DNA from: Thermomicrobiaceae bacterium
Lineage (GTDB): Bacteria; Chloroflexota; Chloroflexia; Thermomicrobiales; Thermomicrobiaceae
NCBI GenBank assembly: GCA_007124395.1
Contig: SLFF01000187.1
Location: 1-6,164 of the forward strand
Reading direction: 5' to 3'
Length of the DNA stretch: 6,164 nucleotides
This document shows positions 5,170 to 6,164 of the stretch, piece after piece. A program made the position numbers and the translations under genes. The notes beneath the pieces were generated by a model. The model worked only from the letters and a program-made list of their open reading frames with translations, was not told the origin of the DNA and made no database searches. Every line of letters begins with the position of its first letter. The first letter of the stretch is position 1.

Positions 5170-6164
5170 TTACTCTTCTATCCACTCGATCTCGGGACAG
5201 CTTCCATCCAGCAGGAGGACGATGTCCCGGTCGCCCCAGTACTCAACCACTTCATCGCACCCGGACTGTTCGATCCCGCCATACATCGTTACCAGACCAG
5301 GCTGACGTCGCAAGAGCAAACGTTCAGTGATCGGCATCGAGAACTCGATAGTGATCTCTTCAGTCGTCTCGACGTGCAGATTCACCACGTATGCGCCACC
5401 GGAACTCGCGTCCGGATCTTCGGCAGCCTCAACGGACGAGTCGAGCAGCGTGGCATTTTCCGGGAGGTTCACATCGATCCAGTATCGCTGGAACCCCTCA
5501 TAAAATGGGTCACCACCAGCGGCACCGGTATGTTCGAGCGAAATCGTCGCCGTGACATTAACCGAATCATCTTCATCATCCGGCTCGAAGTACAGGTCCA
5601 TTGTGGGTTGCATGGCCAGACTGGTTTTCAGGCCTGTCACGTTGGCGAAAATTGTGGACAGAGTCGGCGTATCTGGTTGGGGCTCGATCAATCCCGCCCA
5701 ATTCCGCTCCTCCAGGAACTGTTGGACATTCTCATCTTCATGGTACGCCTGCATGTCGCGTTGATCGAGACGATCGAACATCATCAAGACCGCAGGAATA
5801 AGGTCATCCCGATCACCCAATGAGAGCTGGTCAATCAGCACCTCGCCGATCAATTCGATGACCTCCTTGTGCCCCGTTTCACCCTCGCCTGTCTCTCGCT
5901 GTACCCGGCGCTGTCGTTCAGACTCCTCCAGCAGGTTGTCTGACGTGATTGTTCGGGTCTCACCGTCGACTTCAACTTCAATTGCGCCAGCAACATCGAT
6001 CAAATCCTGGAACGTTTCCGGCTGAACAGCCGCCACTCCATGGAGTTCAGGCCAGTCGGACGCGTCAGCCATTTCAATCAGCATCGAGGCGGAGTCCGGG
6101 AAGTTCGGCCACCAGTTTGCGTCCTGGAACTGTAGCTTGTCAGGCCGAACATATTCACTGATCG
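5170..6164 (-). CDS. DUF4012 domain-containing protein, C-terminal part (start beyond right edge)
   Basis: The frame is open from the right edge to TAA 5172-5170, giving 330 visible residues. An in-frame ATG at 6084 is internal, since coding clearly continues upstream of it. Near the visible start is the DUF4012 hallmark QFQDANWWPNFPDSASML (11-28), with the D-x-N-W-x-P-x-F-P-x-S-A pattern. After it come a VAAVQPETFQDLID segment, matching the family's 'iDp..l..ll' stretch, and a charged helical region. The C-terminal half is beta-rich, with strands such as VNVTATISLEHT and YVVNLHVETTEEITIEFSM. Full-length members usually begin with a membrane anchor and lie outside the cytoplasm; that part is not visible. 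Their function is unknown, with cell-surface or polysaccharide links proposed from context. Family assignment is fairly confident. Confidence 0.82.
   Translation of the reverse strand, partial: ISEYVRPDKLQFQDANWWPNFPDSASMLIEMADASDWPELHGVAAVQPETFQDLIDVAGAIEVEVDGETRTITSDNLLEESERQRRVQRETGEGETGHKEVIELIGEVLIDQLSLGDRDDLIPAVLMMFDRLDQRDMQAYHEDENVQQFLEERNWAGLIEPQPDTPTLSTIFANVTGLKTSLAMQPTMDLYFEPDDEDDSVNVTATISLEHTGAAGGDPFYEGFQRYWIDVNLPENATLLDSSVEAAEDPDASSGGAYVVNLHVETTEEITIEFSMPITERLLLRRQPGLVTMYGGIEQSGCDEVVEYWGDRDIVLLLDGSCPEIEWIEE

Noticed and set aside
1..6164. CRISPR array, insertion sequence or transposase
   Set aside because: No regularly spaced direct repeats, terminal inverted repeats with flanking duplications, or transposase-like frames were found.

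Overview
This window looks like bacterial chromosome of moderate GC. Genes have Shine-Dalgarno sites and GTG/TTG starts are in use. The gene families (ProV-type ATPase with C-terminal CBS domains, PRC-barrel protein, DUF4012 protein, SRPBCC and ABM-fold proteins) are common in Chloroflexota and some other Gram-positive or soil lineages. A Chloroflexota (Thermomicrobia-like) source is my weak guess; no marker gene fixes it.

Left part (1-1351): on the minus strand, a complete ATPase of a glycine betaine/proline (osmoprotectant) ABC importer, preceded by a good ribosome binding site. A second strong ribosome binding site lies at the left edge on the same strand, so the next operon gene, probably the permease, should start just outside the window.

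Middle (1352-4216): a sparsely coding stretch, about 30% coding. It holds an interrupted reading frame with an in-frame TGA (1567-1848), a PRC-barrel protein (2012-2341) followed by a strong hairpin, a small acidic minus-strand protein (2614-2859), and a pair of tiny membrane proteins missed by length filters (3364-3531 and 3528-3644). The pair is coupled by an ATGA overlap and each member has its own ribosome binding site. Further right are an AT-rich dyad, a 3' tRNA-like fragment without a 5' half, and a perfect 12-bp-stem Rho-independent terminator. The tRNA scrap with terminator, the broken frame and the many hairpins suggest a remodelled region, possibly an old integration site.

Right part (4203-6164): an SRPBCC-fold protein starting at TTG and an ABM-fold (dimeric alpha-beta barrel) protein on the plus strand. 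They converge, with no base between the stop codons, on the C-terminal 330 residues of a DUF4012 protein whose start lies beyond the right edge.

Only the ABC importer has an evident pathway (uptake of compatible solutes under osmotic stress). The other genes are not clearly functionally linked. The most interesting objects are the coupled small membrane proteins with their hairpin-rich leader, and the tRNA 3'-end/terminator scar.
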